Origin: Saccopteryx bilineata
Taxonomy: Eukaryota; Chordata; Mammalia; Chiroptera; Emballonuridae
Direction: 5' to 3'
Assembly (NCBI RefSeq): GCF_036850765.1
Contig: NC_089491.1
Coordinates: forward strand, 130,006,266-130,070,265
Length of the DNA stretch: 64,000 bases
The notes below the pieces were generated by a model. That model did no database searches. It was not told where the DNA came from and worked only from the letters and a program-made list of their open reading frames with translations. Every line of letters begins with the position of its first letter. Position 1 is the stretch's first letter. A program made the translations under genes and the position numbers. Below are positions 35,060-46,570 of the stretch, one piece after another.

Positions 35060-35215
35060 ATATTAAACACAATCCAGACTAGGCCATCAAGACTGAATGA
35101 ACAGAGCATCAAAAGTCAGATCTAAACTCTAGCCCTGCCGCTGTCCCTAACTATGAGCAAGGCAGCTGCCTTATCTGTGAATTGAGGCAATGTATCAGAT
35201 GATGCTCAGTTTCCT
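35060..35215 (+). repeat. MIR relic
   Basis: The core-like text is 'agatctaaactctagccctgccgctg...ctatgagcaaggcagctgccttatctgtgaattgagg'. Confidence 0.6.
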
Positions 35216-35565
35216 TCTAACTCTAAATCTCATGAACACCAGAAGTCTGTCATATCTGTCAGTCACCAACCCTATCCAAAGAGTATATATTTTGGATATA
35301 TGTAATACACATGCATGTACACACACACACACACACACTAATGTTATCATCAAAACTTTAACCCATAATCACATGTATCTTCCATTTTTTTACCCATATA
35401 AAAAATTCTATAAACATATTCCCTGAGTATGTATCTGTTATTACTGTGAATATATCTTCTTTTATGTAAAAATCTATATCTTGAAATAGAAAAACTATTT
35501 TCTCAAAAGAGAAATATGGTGCACTACGTAATACATATATATATTTAGCTTAAAATATCATTCAT

Positions 35566-35769
35566 GCCTGACCTGTGGTGGTGCAGTGGATAAAGCGTCG
35601 ACCTGGAAATGCTGAGGTTGCCGGTTCGAAACCCTGGGCTTGCCTGGTCAAGGCACATATGGGAGTTGATGCTTCCAGCTCCTCCCCCCTTCTCTCTCTC
35701 TGTCTCTCTCCTCTCTCTCTCTCTGTCTTTCCCTTTCCTCTCTAAAATGAATAAAAAATTAAAAAAAAT
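35566..35769 (+). mobile_element. Third-family SINE (short, GGATAAAGCGTCGACCTGG)
   Basis: This is an about 200-bp element: 'gcctgacctgtggtggtgcagtggataaagcgtcgacctgg', 'ggttcgaaaccctgggcttgcctggtcaaggcacatatggg', a CT-rich tract and an A tail. The flanks 'atatcattcat' at 35555-35565 and 35770-35780 form the duplication. Confidence 0.93.
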
Positions 35770-35780
35770 ATATCATTCAT

Positions 35781-36519
35781 TAGTGAGTATATTAAAACAT
35801 AAACTTATGAACTGTACTAGACAGCATTATATTCTGTATGCTTACTCTGTTTGATAGACTAGATTATACAAGAGATAGAACTGAGTAATTTGACACTATT
35901 TTGTAAACACTTAAAGGTTTACAGGTATGTCTGTAAACCTTCAGGTGAATGATATTTTCCCTTCTGTATAAGATACAGAAAGGGGAAAGGATGGTGCCTT
36001 TGACAAGATACTTTTCAAATGGAAATAAAACTGAGATTATCTAATCAGTTATCCTTGTGGGTGGATGGATTTACACCTGCCCTGAAGCTTAGATTTAGCA
36101 AATGACAGAGTCAATCATCTTTTTGGGTTTTATGATGGAGCCACAACAAAAGATTTCTTGAGATCAAATATGTGGTTGTGAGAAAACTGTTTTCAATGGA
36201 AACAGAAAGCTAGGAGCTAACCTGTTTCTATGGTAACTAGAGCAGCAGCTATCCAACAGCTTCAGGGGGAAAGGGGCAGAAAGTTACAAAAGCAAAAACC
36301 AAACAAAATTGATGCTGGTTTACCTTATCGTTGTGATTTTCCATGTAGTACAGTCAAAATCAGTGCAGACAAGTTTGTGCTGTCCCTACACCACCAGCCC
36401 CAGGGAAGTTTAGTAATTAGTACCCCTGTTTTTTCTCTAAACCTCAAAGTGTTAGAGTTGAAAAGAAGTATGGCTACTCTCTAGTTCAATGTGTCATCCC
36501 CATTTATTTTTTTTATTTT
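35781..36519. other. Non-coding, no recognised element
   Basis: An open stretch at 36230-36484 (84 codons) has no recognisable similarity and no splice or promoter context, so I do not call it. Confidence 0.5.
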
Positions 36520-36665
36520 TTATTTTTTTAGAATAAGACAAAGGTGATCAAGACTCAGGAAGGTGAGGTGAATTCTACAAAGTCACACAGCCAGTGATGA
36601 AATCAGGGTAAAGGCATCGGTCTCATATAACCCATCTTTCCAATGCTGTTTCCACACACTCTCTA
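36520..36665 (-). repeat. MIR relic, antisense
   Basis: It reads 'actcaggaaggtgaggtgaattctacaaagtcacacagccagtgatgaaatcagg', a reversed MIR core. Confidence 0.7.
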
Positions 36666-37820
36666 TTCCTCATTTCTTCACCTCCCGGAACTCATATTTT
36701 AGTCGCTTTCTATAAAAATATTGACTACACAGTCTTAAAATTAATTACCACCTTTCAACATATAACAGAAATAAAAAGCAGTACTTCCGTGTTATAAAAA
36801 AACTTTTTTGACTAATCTTCTAAAAGAAAAGCCCTTCATACTTCAAGCAGAACTAAATTAAGTTTATGTAATATATTGATGGTTATTGTTTAGACAATGT
36901 TGCAACTATATATTCCCTCCAGAGATCTGTGTTTATATTTTATCAGTCCTTTAGAGCTCTATACTATTTCACTTAGACATATTTTTAAAGATTGCCATAA
37001 TAAAAGGATATATGACTGAGAAGTTGAAAAGAAATGCCTAAAAACTGCATTCACTTTATTTGTAGTAGTAAAAATAAATGGTAATGATATACATTTTCAA
37101 ATGGGAAAGGTTGGCCTGCATTTTTATATTAGCCTACACATTTTCTTGTTTTCATTTGCTTTGAAATATGCTTCCTGGAAGAGATGAAAAATTTCCTTGA
37201 CTCTTAGTTTTGTCAGCTCAAATCTATGCGCTCTTAGAAAGATATTACAAAAAAAAAAAAATCATACCTAATCTGTCCAACTACATTCCCCTTTGGCATG
37301 CATAATGTCCAACCTAATGCTCAGATCATCTAGTTTGTGATCAAATATACCACTGAGAATACAATTGTCTTGAAGTTACTAAGTTCTTTTAATGATGTAT
37401 TTGTATGGCCAGTATCTGCGGCCACCATCACAGCTGCCTGGCCAACATAGGTTCGCATTTGATTCAGACAGATGGTAAGGAATCAACAAACCCAAAAAAC
37501 TGGTGGTCCATTTTCCTTTAATCCTAGCTTGTACCTGGCGGGCAAGAAATATGCACAGTGGGAAACACTTCCCTTTCCATTCAGGACTCTCAAAGTCACT
37601 GATTCATCCAAGTTTTCCTAGAATCAAAGGCTTCCACCTCACCAGCCTTATTCACCTCTGTTCCCCATCTCCTTCTCCTGCGCAAATTGGCTTTTCCTTC
37701 AACAGTCAGACATTTTGACTGCCTCCTCCACGTGGTTATCCTGCCCTGCTTCACCATGGGCTCTTCCTCTCTACAAGAACGTGATCACTCTCCCCCAAAT
37801 GGTCTCCTAGCTCCTCTTTT
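36666..37820. other. Non-coding, no recognised element
   Basis: This is AT-rich sequence up to about 37380, then more mixed. I found no exon that I can support. A CAPS2 upstream exon was looked for here and not found. Confidence 0.45.
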
Positions 37821-38191
37821 TTTTTTTTCTTTTTTGTATTTTTCTGAAGTTGGAAACGGGGAGGCAGACAGACTCCAGCATGTACCCGACCGGGATCCAC
37901 CCGGCATGCCCACCAGGGGGCGATTCTCTATCAATCTGGGGCGTCACTCTATTGCAACCAGAGCCATTCTAACACCTGAGGCAGAGGCCATGGAGCCATC
38001 CTCAACGCCCAGACCAACTTTGCTCCAATGGAGCCTTGGCTGCAGGAGGGGAAGAGAAAGACAGAGAGGAAGGAGAGAGGGAGAGGTGGAGAAGCAGATG
38101 GGTGCTTCTCCTGTGTGCTCTGGCCGAGAATCGAACCCGGGACTCCTGCACCACAGGCCGACGATCTTCCACTGAGCCAACCGGCCAGGGC
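37821..38191 (-). mobile_element. Long Rhin-1-like SINE, antisense, with 17-bp duplication
   Basis: It runs from poly-T to the reversed head '...ccactgagccaaccggccagggc'. 'ctcctagctcctctttt' occurs before (37804-37820) and after (38192-38208). Confidence 0.95.
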
Positions 38192-38461
38192 CTCCTAGCT
38201 CCTCTTTTTAAAACCTTTTGGCGTGAAAGCCCTCCCCCAACACACATTAGTATAACCAAGCCCCTTCCCAAGCAAGAAGGGCAATTAGCTGTATCATATG
38301 AGAGCATCACCACATGAAAGCAACGTCCATTTTTATCAGAGTGAGAAAATATAATTTACCTGCCCAACGGTACTCAATTAGGTACTCTCTGCTTCTATCC
38401 AACACTGAGAATATAAGCATATATTCTGAGAATATAAACATGGGAACTTTAAAATAGTGGC

Positions 38462-38602
38462 CAGCCATGGCCAGATAGATCAGCTGGTTAGAGCATCGTC
38501 CCAAAGCACAGAGGTTGCTGGTTCAATTACCAGTCAGAGAATATACAGGAAGAGATTGATATTCCTGTCTCTTTCTCTCTCAAAAATCAATAAAATAAGC
38601 AT
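38462..38602 (+). repeat. VES-like SINE (short)
   Basis: It reads 'ggccagatagatcagctggttagagcatcgtcc...gttgctggttcaattaccagtcagagaatatacaggaag', then a CT tract and 'caaaaatcaataaaat'. The intact A and B boxes resemble a tRNA head. Confidence 0.75.
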
Positions 38603-38999
38603 TAAATAACAATAATAATATAAATAAAATAGTGGCCTGGAATAGGTCGAAGATGTTTATATGGCAAATGCAAATTCACCAGACTGTTACAGCAGATTCC
38701 AGGGTGTTGAAGGTTGGAGTTGTATTGTTCTATGGTTGGCCATGACATTTAATTAATATAAAAGGGATGAAGACACTTGACCATACCCCTAAAATTACAG
38801 TTGTTTGGTAGAAGTACAGCCTTCACCATCTTCTCCAATAACATGACAAAGAAGAGCCTATAATTAACTTTCAAAGCAGAACATCAAGATTAAAACAGCC
38901 TATATTTTCATAATAAAATAAAGACTAAAAATACCTTAACAACACCATTTCTAAATGGAATACTTTCCTGTATATGTCAGGCAATATTTTTATGTGAAC

Positions 39000-39304
39000 A
39001 TTTTTTTTCACTTTAGAGGAGAGGAGATAAACAGATTCCTGCACGCACCCCAACTGGGATCCACCTTGCAACCCCCGCCTGGGGCCAATGCTTGAATCAA
39101 CCAAGCTATCCTCAGAGCTCAGGCTGACACTTGGACCAACCCCTACCTGGCCACTGGCTGAGAGAGGGGAAGAGGGAGTGAAGGAGGAGAGAGGAGGAAG
39201 AGAAGCAGATGGTCGTTTCTCAAGTGTGCCCTGACCTGGGTTCAAACCCCAGAGATCTGCATGCCAGGCTGACACTCTATCCACTGAGCTAACCGGCCAG
39301 GACC
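39000..39304 (-). repeat. Rhin-1-like SINE, antisense, internally deleted
   Basis: It has 'acagattcctgcacgcaccccaactgggatcc' and the reversed head '...ccactgagctaaccggccagga'. At about 300 bp it is shorter than the full form. Confidence 0.85.
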
Positions 39305-39838
39305 ATAAACTTTTTTTGAGGAAAATTTTTTAATTTCGCTAGAATTTTGGTTAATGTTACCTTGTGGCATTTTTTAAGTTTAATAGACAATGTATTTGGA
39401 AAATGTTTTATAATAAATTCAGTGCTGAGTTTATTGAGAGCAAAGGACTATATCTTCTCCATGCATTCCCACTACCTTGCAGAGTTTCTGACCTAGAGTG
39501 ACTGCATATTCAATACTCATTGACTAAATGTGTTCTAAAAATTTTAATAATTGACAATATTTTATGAGCAAGATATATTTGGCCACTAATTCTTTTAACT
39601 GCGGCAACGTTTACAAAACAATAATTAATATTTTCATTTTTAATCTTAATTTTTTTACTCAATTGTACTTACTTTATTATATTTTTAATTAAATGTTATA
39701 TATATTTAAAACTATCAAATAGTTATTTAAGTCATTTCCCTCCTTTCTCTGTGGAGTTTAAGAAAGAGGGAAAGAATAGCCTATAAAAAGTAAATTAAAT
39801 ATGTGCAATTCTAAATCCAATTCCAGATATTAAAATTT

Positions 39839-40007
39839 TTTTATTCATTTTTAGAGAGGAGAGAGAGAGCAGAGAGAGAGAAGAGGGGAGGAGCTGGAAG
39901 CATCAACTGCCATATGTGCCTTGACCAGGCAAGCTCAGGGTTTCGAACCGGCGACCTCAGCATTTCCAGGTTGACGCTTTATCCACTGCACCACCACAGG
40001 TCAGCAC
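39839..40007 (-). mobile_element. Third-family SINE, antisense, with 12-bp duplication
   Basis: It is the reverse of the element at 35566 ('gtttcgaaccggcgacctcagcatttccaggttgacgctttatccactgcaccaccacaggtc'). 'atattaaaattt' flanks it at 39827-39838 and 40008-40019. Confidence 0.93.
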
Positions 40008-40019
40008 ATATTAAAATTT

Positions 40020-41779
40020 AATTTCAGTAATTTTAAGGACTAAACTTGTGAAAATAAAACATTTTAAATGCTAATAAAGTGAATATTTTCATGATTAAAA
40101 AATAATGGATTACTATCACAATAAATGTATAATTCAGGATGATCTGCATATAACAGTATACTAGAAAAGGTCTAGAAAACTTGCGTGAAATAATCTAGAC
40201 ACACACCAAAAAAAACCTTAAATGTGATTCCATGGAAGTTTTTCACTTGTTTTTTATTTCTAAAATGTCTTTTGAAAATAAAAAAAATGGTCTCTCAGAT
40301 AATCAAAGTTCATATTGCCAAGGAAATAACCACATTCTAAAACACAACTTAATCCAATCAGCTTCCACATCCTCCAAAAATCAGAGAAAATAAGAGGAAG
40401 AAAGAGAAACTTATAACTGTTCTCAGTTCTTTAATATTGGGAACAAATTATTTAAAATATTTTGATTCTAGTATTTTGCATCTATAATGTCTTTTAAAAT
40501 TCTTTAACAAACTTATAAGTTCTATCAAAGAATTTCTTCCTGGTACCTGTCCACTTACCAATGATACAATGTTTTCAGAAGGCAGCATATACAAGCTGTT
40601 TCCTTCTAAAACTTAGATATTGTATTAAAAATACACAATGCATAACATTTTCACAAATATTACCATGCATCCTTCCTTTTTATTATTTGTTAATATCACT
40701 CAATGCCGTCAACAGAATAATATCTCCTTTTCTTTTCTGATCTCATTTTTCCACAATGCTTTCCATGGTAACTAATTTTGAATTTTTATAAATTTCTATT
40801 TTTGAATACTATTCTTAAGGATAAAAATTTTTAATATAAAATATAAACTTATTTACCAAACTGACTTGAGCAATTTAGAACTCTCAAATATGTATTTATA
40901 TCATAAATTAAAAGCAACAGAGATGGGAAAAGCCAACCCCCCAAAATAAAAAGACAAAAATACAATGCTGTAAAATTTAATTAATTATCCAGTTCCCATA
41001 ACTATTGTTTCAGTGTGTCAGTTAAGATGACAAAAGTTAGAAATAAAACACATCTGTTATATAACTAAGCCAATCTCTTCAATATTGGAAAAGATTTAAA
41101 AAATAATAAAACAGGTATGACAAATTGAAAAAGGAATTGACAGTTAAATTGTTCATCTCAAATATATCAATAAAATGAACTATATAAAAAAGGTGTTCTT
41201 AACTATTAAATATTTAACTTCTATTAAGAATGAGACTTGTGGCAGTAAGAACACAGATCAGGCAAACCACCTAATAACTGATACATGTCTCCTAGACCCA
41301 TGTCCATGAAAAATACAATATCATCCAGTAATTTTCTAATGTAATTCTATTTATCAACCTAGCCAGATAACATAAAATCAGGCCACCATCTGACTAAAAA
41401 TGTTTATATAATAATACTAGCTCACATTTAAATTAAATAGGGGGTGACTTCTGATTACTCTTTTTTTAGGAAACTCTAGTAATTTAAAATGTTATTTCCC
41501 TAAACACAAGTCTACAAATGTTAGCCAACAACACAGTACCTATCAACTGGTGAATAAAAATAGGAATTCAAACAGAACTCATTTTAAAATTTAATTTCAA
41601 TCCTATATTTTACTCTAACATTGGGTGGTACAGGGTAAAATTTCTACCAGCCAAAGTTTAGGAATACTTACATTAAAAAAGTCACAGATGACCTTTCAAA
41701 TTTAGAAAGCTGGTGAATACTTTATGCTGCATTAACTCAAGAGCAACAGGATCTGCAGAGATTTCACAAACCAATCAGT
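40020..41779. other. AT-rich non-coding, no recognised element
   Basis: I see no ORF, exon or repeat here. It is the longest repeat-poor stretch of the left half of the window. Confidence 0.5.
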
Positions 41780-41925
41780 TATAATCAGTGGTTGTGGTAG
41801 AAAGGGCCTGGGGAGAATGTCATGAGACTTGCGGATAATTTTGGTTCTGCCATTAACTTGCTGTGTGACCTTGGCCACCACTTAGCATCCGCAGTCTTTA
41901 TTTTCATCATTTACAAAATAAAGGG
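41780..41925 (+). repeat. MIR relic
   Basis: It reads 'ggttctgccattaacttgctgtgtgaccttggccaccacttagc...tttcatcatttacaaaataaaggg', a clear MIR core. Confidence 0.85.
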
Positions 41926-42481
41926 TCTTCACAAAGTGATCTCAGAAATTTTCCACATCTATTTTTCTCAGCTGATTCTGCTTCTAATGGCTCTTTTGGT
42001 CTTATGTTAATTTGTAATCTATCCGGGCACTTTCCTCACCTAAAATGGATACAGGCCAAATTCTTGAAAATAGTTTTTTAAAACACCTTACTAAGATTTC
42101 ATTATAATATGACTAAGTTAATCATCCACCCTTTGATAAATAATCAATTGAATCAATTTCCACAGCAATAATAAAAATTGAGCATGTTTTCATTAAAGTT
42201 TTTGTTATGCAATCTGTACTACAATAAAACATATATGGTCATGAGGGAAAAATAAAATATTCTGTACTTTATATAGCACATGATCTGAGGAAAAAAATCA
42301 CATGATACATTTGAAAACAAATTCAAATTATCTTTTTAGCAACCAAGTAGAGAGTGCAGTGTGACACTCAGTTGGAATAAAAAAAAGAAAAAAACAACAC
42401 AGAGATGTAACAGTTATGAGTCAATGATCTAATTTAAATAAATATGTACTTGTTTGTTTCTTAATACCAACTTTTGTTGAT

Positions 42482-42780
42482 TTTTTTTAATTCAATGAGA
42501 GGAGGGTAGGCAGAGACAGACTTCTACATATGCCCCACCGGAATCCACCCAGCAAGGCCACTAGGGGGCAATGTTTTGCCCATCTAGGGCGTTGATCCCT
42601 TGCTCAGTAATGGAGCTCTTCTTAGCACCTGAGATGGAGGACATGGAGCCATCCTCAGCACTGGGGCCAACTCAGTCACTGAAGGAGGAGAGGGGAAGAG
42701 AGAAAAAGAGAGAAAGAAGTGAGAGGGGGAGAGGTGCAGAAGCAGATGGACACTTCTCTTGTGTGCCCTGATTGGCAAGA
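42482..42780 (-). repeat. Rhin-1-like SINE, antisense, tRNA head missing
   Basis: It has a poly-T start and body motifs ('acagacttctacatatgccccaccgg', 'cagatggacacttctcttgtgtgccctg'), but the tRNA-like head that should follow about 42780 is absent. Confidence 0.85.
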
Positions 42781-43389
42781 GATGGGCCCAAACAGGATGC
42801 AAGAGTTTCTCTTCACAAAATGAACCTCAAGGGACATCCTGCCCCATACCAGCCACATACATAGATTCCATTTCCCTTTCCTCTGTCATCAAATTAGATC
42901 CCTAATTGGAGTCACTGTTCTGAGTGAGTCAGATGTCAAGGAGTGTTGGGCCTCCTTGGACTCCTTGGAAATGTCCAAGCTGATGACCAGAGGCTCACAG
43001 AGTTAAAGAAAAAGTTGGAACGAAAGAGTCAAGAAAAAACAAACAACAAAAAGAAACCTCGAGATGAACTCTGACACCGATTTTAAGACAAAGTTCCAGA
43101 CAGGCTTGCACAGAGAAGTCCACTATGCTCTTTAGGTCCCATCTGTTCATGTAAATCTCAGTTTGCCATTGAGGAAGAGAGGAAGGGGATGAAAAGGCAC
43201 TGGGGCATGGGGGCCAGGGCAGTGAGGTTACCTTTCAACCAGATGGGCCCCTAATCTCCTCGGTTAGGAAACCCTGTTCCCTTCTACACTGCTCCACCCC
43301 ACTCCCCATCCCTGAGGCCCTGGGTGGAAATGAACAGCGGTGGGGAAGGAGTTGGGAGAAGCTGGAGCAGGAGGGAAGGGGGGGATTCT

Positions 43390-45640
43390 GGCCTTACCCT
43401 GGCTGCTCTGGACGAGTAGGGGTCCTCGAAGAGAGCCCACAGCTGGGGCTGCAGCCTCCTCCAGCGGCCAGACGGGCCGTCGGGTCCCCCCAGGCCCGCG
43501 GCGTCCTCGATGCCCAGCCTCTTGGTCGCCGGGTCCTCGTTGTCGCCGGGGTCGCCGCCGAGCAGTTCGGGCGTCTCAAAGATGTCGAAGGCCTCCTTGG
43601 CGTCGCGGTGCTGCCGGTAGGTCATCCAGCAGCAGGGCTCCACGTCCGTCTCGTCGATGCCCCAGAAGGCCAGCTCCTCCTCGAGGAGCGGCCCGCACAC
43701 GTCGGCGGGGCAGTGCAGCTTGCCCGTGCGGTAGTAGTTGAACACGGAGGCGAAGACGCCCGGGTGCCGGTCGAAGAAGAACTCGCGGCCGCCCCCGGGG
43801 TGCTCGCCGCCCCCGCCGCCGCGGGAGCCGCAGTGGCCGGCGAAGCAGCCGCTGGGCCCCGGGGACGGCGGGGGCGCGGGGAGCGGCGGCCGCGGCTGGT
43901 CGCACGCCGCCGTCGGGCCGTCGCCCCGGGGCTCGGAGGCGGCGAGGAGGGCCAGGCGCGTCCCCGGCAGGGTCCTCAGGGTGCTGCGGTAGCTTTCGTG
44001 CCGGGTGTCCCCGACGTTGAGGATCACCCTCTCGTCGTGCTCGATCTTGCCCATCTCTGTGGCTCAGACATGACTGCGGGGAGGCGAACACGGCGCCGGG
44101 TTAGAGACCCGGGCCGTGGGGACGCACCTGACCCCGCCCTCCACGCCCTGCCCGGGTCCCAAGAGGCGGCGTCGGTAGAGAAGCGAGAGGCGAACGACCT
44201 CCCCGGGGCATCAGCGCCCCGTCCAGTTCCGCCTCGAGCCTCACACCTTTCCCAAGTTTCCAGAGAACCGAGAAGGGGGCCGTCCTTCTCCCTCGACCTC
44301 CCACGACGCCCTTTCCTCCGCTCACATCTCTCCCCCCCCCCCGGTGCTCTCTCTAGTCTGACCTGCCCGCAACCCCACCCCCCGACCACTGCCCTGGGCC
44401 CCCCTCGTCCTCCTCCCCCTCTCTGTTCTTTCCCGCCTAGGCCCCTCTTTTCCCCCATCCCCCGGCCTGAAGACAGCGCCCTGAGGCGGGGAGTTCTCTC
44501 TGCCGAGGCAACTTGGCGGCGTTGGCTGAGAGCCCCGGGTTTTGGCCCAGGGACCCCCTGGCACGCGTGCCCTCCGCCGACCCCGGCTGCCGCCCGCGCC
44601 CTGGAGCGCAGGGGGCGCCCTCCGAGCGACCAGGGCTCGGCTCCCCTCCCCTCCCTCACCGACCAGGCGAAGACTGAACGCACAAGTCAGAACAACAAAA
44701 ACGAAAATATCTCTGATGTTGCCTTTCATCCAGGAGACCTGTGACCAATTTCCTGATCAATTTCCTTTTCACCTTATTGTTCCTCCTAATATTATTATTA
44801 CTTGGAAAAGAAAAAGACTAACTAGGATCCATTTTTGAGAATAGTAGCGATCGATGAATCCCACCCCACCCCCCGTTCCCAAGAAAAACAACCGTCCCGG
44901 GAGTGGGGGTGTGGGCTGCTCTCTGGGGGGCGAGGCCGGGGGGCGGGGAGGCGCCCAAAGCACCCCCCCTGCTGGAGTCCCGGCTCCCGGGGTCCCCGTT
45001 TCCAGCCTCCCGGCCGCCTCTCCCCGAGGCTTCACCTCCTCCTTCCCGTTGCGGAGCGGCAGGGGGCTGCCCGCCCGCGGGTCAGCGTACCCTACCCGGC
45101 AAGTCACCCCCTTCACCTCCCGCCCCAGGTACCTTAACGACACCGAGATCAAAGTGGTTCCGCTGCGGTTTCCGCGTGGACGAGCTTCTCCGGCAGCGGG
45201 ACCGAGTCCCGGCACCCAGCCCGGCCGCCCTTCTCCAACGAGAAACTACTTGTTGGCGTTTTGCGGGCTCAGGCGGCTGGGCCGCCGGTCTGGACGGCGG
45301 GGTCGCGGAGACAGCCCCCCCAGCCTCTAGCCGCGACCCCTGCCTTCCTTCTGCGAGCGGCGGGCTCGCCCCGCGCCGGCCGCGGCGCCCAGAGTCACGA
45401 ACCGCGGAGCTCGGGCGGGTCCAGCGGCCAGATCGGCCGGCCTCGGCTGAAGCGGAGCCAGTGGGCGAGCACAGGAGAGAGAGTTCACCCTCTTGAAGGT
45501 GAAGTCGCCCAGCTCCAATTTCGACCTGCTGATATTGTTTCTCCCCCGAAAGCCGCTGCTGGAACTGGCCCTTCCGCTCCACTAGCTACAAACCGCTGCG
45601 GCCGGAGGAGAGCTCAGGGAAGGGTGGGTGGGTGGGTGGG
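43390..45640 (-). promoter_or_regulatory. KCNC2: CpG island spanning the KCNC2 exon and its presumed promoter
   Basis: This is a dense GC- and CpG-rich block that contrasts sharply with the AT-rich flanks. On the minus strand, a donor-like 'taag|gtacct' after 45133 could end a non-coding first exon that splices to the acceptor at 44074-44081. No TATA box is evident. The promoter role is inferred from CpG content and position. Confidence 0.7.
43398..44054 (-). CDS. KCNC2: KCNC2 (Kv3.2) first coding exon
   Basis: The parent encodes a Shaw-type, fast-deactivating voltage-gated K+ channel. This exon holds the cytoplasmic T1 tetramerisation domain and linker, ending just before S1. The ATG (44054) opens [15 protein letters not shown] and the exon continues with a Pro/Gly-rich loop (about residues 40-90), [40 protein letters not shown], and [15 protein letters not shown] to [10 protein letters not shown], 219 codons. 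The donor 'gtaagg' follows the AGG codon, exactly where Kv3 genes splice. An acceptor 'ccccgcag' lies at 44074-44081, giving a 19-base 5'UTR stub. No stops. Oddities: the normally invariant second Gly of NVGG is Asp, and FAYVLNYY reads FASVFNYY. No downstream exon lies in the window. It may be the true gene start or a duplicate. Family comparisons are from memory. Confidence 0.9.
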
Positions 45641-45656
45641 TGGGTGAGTAGGTGGG
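45622..45656. repeat. (GGGT)n microsatellite at the CpG-island edge
   Basis: It consists of about seven GGGT/GGTG units, then 'gagtaggtgggt'. It has G-quadruplex potential on the plus strand. Confidence 0.9.
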
Positions 45657-46125
45657 TCTGGGAAAGCTTTGTTGTACCAACCAGTTTCATCTATTTTCCT
45701 TTAGTGAGGCTATAGTTCCACCCTCTCTGGAGCTTCTGCCTGCTTTCTACACCCCTGCTCTCCACACCCTTTTTCTTCCCGCTTCCCCACCCCTCCCAAC
45801 AAGTGAGGAAGAATCTAAAACCAATTGCTTTGTTTTCTTAATGACAGCTGATTCAAGAGAGAAGTCTACTTACAGGTGACAAGTGAATCTTGTTTCTTGT
45901 GTCTTATTCATGGCTCTGGCATGATCTTTTCAATCAAATGTAGGTCCCCAGACACCACATCATGGTTATATAAAACAAAACAAGTTTTAAAAGTTTATTC
46001 CAGAAACACAATGCTCTATCTAGCAAGTAAAAATCCAGGTTTCTGTGTCAGAAGTGAAAAAGACAAACTACATATATACAAGTACCAAAGCAATTATATA
46101 ATTAGTCATTTCTCCCTTTGTTAAA
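45657..46125. other. Non-coding flank of the CpG island
   Basis: GC content falls to background. I see no repeat or exon that I can support. Confidence 0.5.
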
Positions 46126-46129
46126 TTTT

Positions 46130-46570
46130 TATTGTGCCTTGTATTTGTTTGCTTGGGCTGCCATAACAAAATATCACAGCCTGCATTATTTGAAGCAGAA
46201 ATATGTTATTTCACCATTCTGGAGGTTAAAGTTTTGAAAATAAGGTGTTGTCAGGGTCAGTTCTTTCTGAGGGCTGTGAGAAATGGGTCTCTTGTAGGCC
46301 TCTCTCCTTGTCTTGTACATGGCCATCTTCTCCCTTTGTGTCTTCACATCTGTATCTCTTTATGCAAACCGTCTCTGGGTCCAAATTTCCCTGTTACATA
46401 AAAACAATAGACACAATGTTAAGGATCCACCTGAATGACTTCATTTTACTTTTATCACCACTGTAAAGACCCGCTATATCCAAATCAGGTCACATTCCAA
46501 GGTGCTGGAGGTTGGGACTTAACCTCTCTTTCCAGGGGTGCCATGGAAGGCTGGTAGACCATGCAAACGT
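46130..46570 (+). repeat. Old mammalian interspersed repeat, class unresolved
   Basis: The text 'gcttgggctgccataacaaaatatcac...accattctggaggttaaag...ggcctctctccttgtcttgtacatggccatcttctccctttgtgtcttcacatctg...caaatcaggtcacattcc' matches a mammal-wide repeat that I recognise but cannot name with certainty. Confidence 0.65.

Noticed and set aside
36230..36484. 84-codon open frame
   Set aside because: It has no similarity I recognise, no splice or start context, and lies in sequence that otherwise looks neutral.
41822..42010. 62-codon open frame including 'LLCDLGHHLAS'
   Set aside because: Its core is a MIR element (ctgtgtgaccttgg...), not a gene.
43576..44683. Minus-strand open frames in other phases near KCNC2
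   Set aside because: They overlap the KCNC2 frame in a different phase or lie in the presumed 5'UTR/intron. They are GC-driven, without motifs.
43608..44744. 378-codon open frame on the plus strand across the CpG island
   Set aside because: It is antisense to the KCNC2 exon. Its composition (Pro/Arg/Gly/Ala runs) is what any frame in GC-rich DNA gives, and it has no recognisable domain.
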